A DNA stretch of 64,000 nt from Clonostachys chloroleuca (taxonomy: Eukaryota > Ascomycota > Sordariomycetes > Hypocreales > Bionectriaceae). The notes under the pieces were generated by a model. That model ran no database searches. It was given only the letters and a program-made list of their open reading frames with translations, and was not told the origin of the DNA. Positions 63,141 to 64,000 of the stretch are shown piece by piece. Made by a program: the position numbers and the translations under genes. The stretch's first letter is position 1. Each line of letters starts with the position of its first letter. The stretch is from NCBI GenBank assembly GCA_037952775.1, contig JBANAY010000003.1, positions 30,690,001 through 30,754,000 on the forward strand, read 5' to 3'.

Positions 63141-63642
63141 GTTGTTTTAGAAAGGGAGTAGATTTGAATTTGTGTTTATCAAGCAAAGTTGTATGCTTGC
63201 TACGATCAGACTTCAGGCATGCAGAATAGCCAGTCTTATACATCTGAATCACGGCATCTCGGATCCGAGGCTTGTAATTCAATAATCTTTTATGGCACAA
63301 AAGTGGTCTGAATCACGTACCCAGTTTGCTCCGAGCAAGCCTCAGCGGCATTATTCGAACGAGGCGGCACATCTCGCGGGCCTCGATGACTTCGGAGAGC
63401 TCGGAATATTCGCATTGGCCACACGGAGAACGTCATCGAGCAAACTCGGCACAGAAAATTCCGCCTCATTGTTCGACATTTATATTTGAAGAGAAAAGAC
63501 ATATAATCTCGCTTTTGTGGACAATGTACACTGGATGTCGAACACTGCGAATCTAAGAATTTCTTAAGCCCAACATCTAGGCCTCGCTCCTCGGCCCTCT
63601 CTTACATCTACCAAGATCCAGCTGGACAATTTGAAAATAGGA
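63141..63642. other. Divergent promoter region of the UbiD/UbiX pair
   Basis: A 500-base spacer between two head-to-head genes that work in one reaction, so likely a shared control region. No specific binding site is claimed. Confidence 0.5.
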
Positions 63643-64000
63643 ATGGCCAATCGCCGGAAAAGAATCATTGTGGCACTTACCGGGGCCACCGGTGCTGCGA
63701 TTGGAATCCAGATCCTTCAAGTTCTCCGACGGCTCAACGTCGAGACGCACCTGATCATCAGCAAATGAGCGGCAGAAACAATAAAATATGAGACTGATTA
63801 CACCCCCTCGACACTACGAGCACTGGTAGACCATTCTTGCAACTCAAGCGACCTAGTCGCACCGATTGCAAGTGGCAGCTATCGAGTGGACGGAATGATC
63901 GTCGCTCCCTGCTCCGTCAAGACGCTTGCTGCCGTCAATGCGGGTATCTGCGACGACCTCATAACACGGGCGGCAGACGTGTGCCTGAAAGAGCTCCGAA
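63643..64000 (+). pseudogene. UbiX-family flavin prenyltransferase, Pad1/PadA-like, partial, with in-frame stop
   Basis: Frame from ATG gives MANRRKRIIVALTGATGAAI, the UbiX FMN-binding start, then LIISK, a TGA at 63766-63768, then [11 protein letters not shown]. Relatives have SKWA at this point, so TGG has become TGA. The frame then continues correctly with [20 protein letters not shown] and [17 protein letters not shown] to the window edge, so the gene runs off the end. UbiX joins dimethylallyl phosphate to FMN to make the UbiD cofactor. It is head-to-head with the UbiD gene. A single stop that early would abolish the enzyme unless it is a sequencing error. Confidence 0.85.

Overview
The window is nuclear DNA of a filamentous ascomycete, most likely a Sordariomycete close to Hypocreales. 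The support is many short (49-140 base) GT-AG introns with fungal branch sites, Zn2Cys6 regulators, secreted plant-polymer hydrolases, a DUF3433-type membrane protein and a tRNA-Val with a short intron. About 27 protein genes lie on both strands with wide AT-richer spacers. There is no rRNA, CRISPR or bacterial-style operon. The genus is an inference.

Layout. 0.5-5 kb: a secreted repeat protein and a single-pass membrane protein. 5.85 kb: tRNA-Val(AAC). 7-12.5 kb: an alpha/beta hydrolase and a Dal5-type MFS transporter. 12.8-20.8 kb, all minus strand: a small secreted protein, a type B carboxylesterase, a CorA-like protein and a decaying gene of tandem PAN/apple-like repeats. 22.7-32 kb: a 1348-residue Gln/Pro-rich protein with a C-terminal zinc-finger-like end, a GPI-type Ser/Thr-rich protein, a second alpha/beta hydrolase, and a protein pairing an I9-like domain with a Glu/Lys-rich tail. 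32.5-35.8 kb: a GH29 alpha-fucosidase facing a Zn2Cys6 regulator. 36-39 kb: a gene-poor stretch with a TA-flanked MITE. 39-50 kb: a DUF3433 protein, a GH6 cellobiohydrolase, an SDR, a Gfo/Idh/MocA oxidoreductase and a polytopic membrane protein. 50-58 kb: an F-box protein, a pectin methylesterase, a GST and a DUF7514-like protein. 59-64 kb: a three-gene group of Zn2Cys6 regulator, UbiD decarboxylase and UbiX flavin prenyltransferase.

How genes fit together. The UbiD/UbiX pair with its adjacent regulator matches the arrangement of the Aspergillus sdrA-cdcA-padA sorbate/cinnamate decarboxylation cluster. UbiX makes the prenylated FMN that UbiD needs. Here the regulator and UbiX each carry an in-frame stop, so the group may be decaying. 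The fucosidase, GH6, pectinesterase and carboxylesterase suggest a plant-associated or saprotrophic life, but they are dispersed and not an evident cluster.

A second theme is technical. At least eleven single-base frame breaks occur in otherwise well-formed genes, mostly at or next to mononucleotide runs. In eight genes, correcting these breaks makes the whole spliced length divisible by three. This looks like homopolymer-length error in the assembly, and it means the gene models here need read-level checking before any gene is called broken on indels alone.
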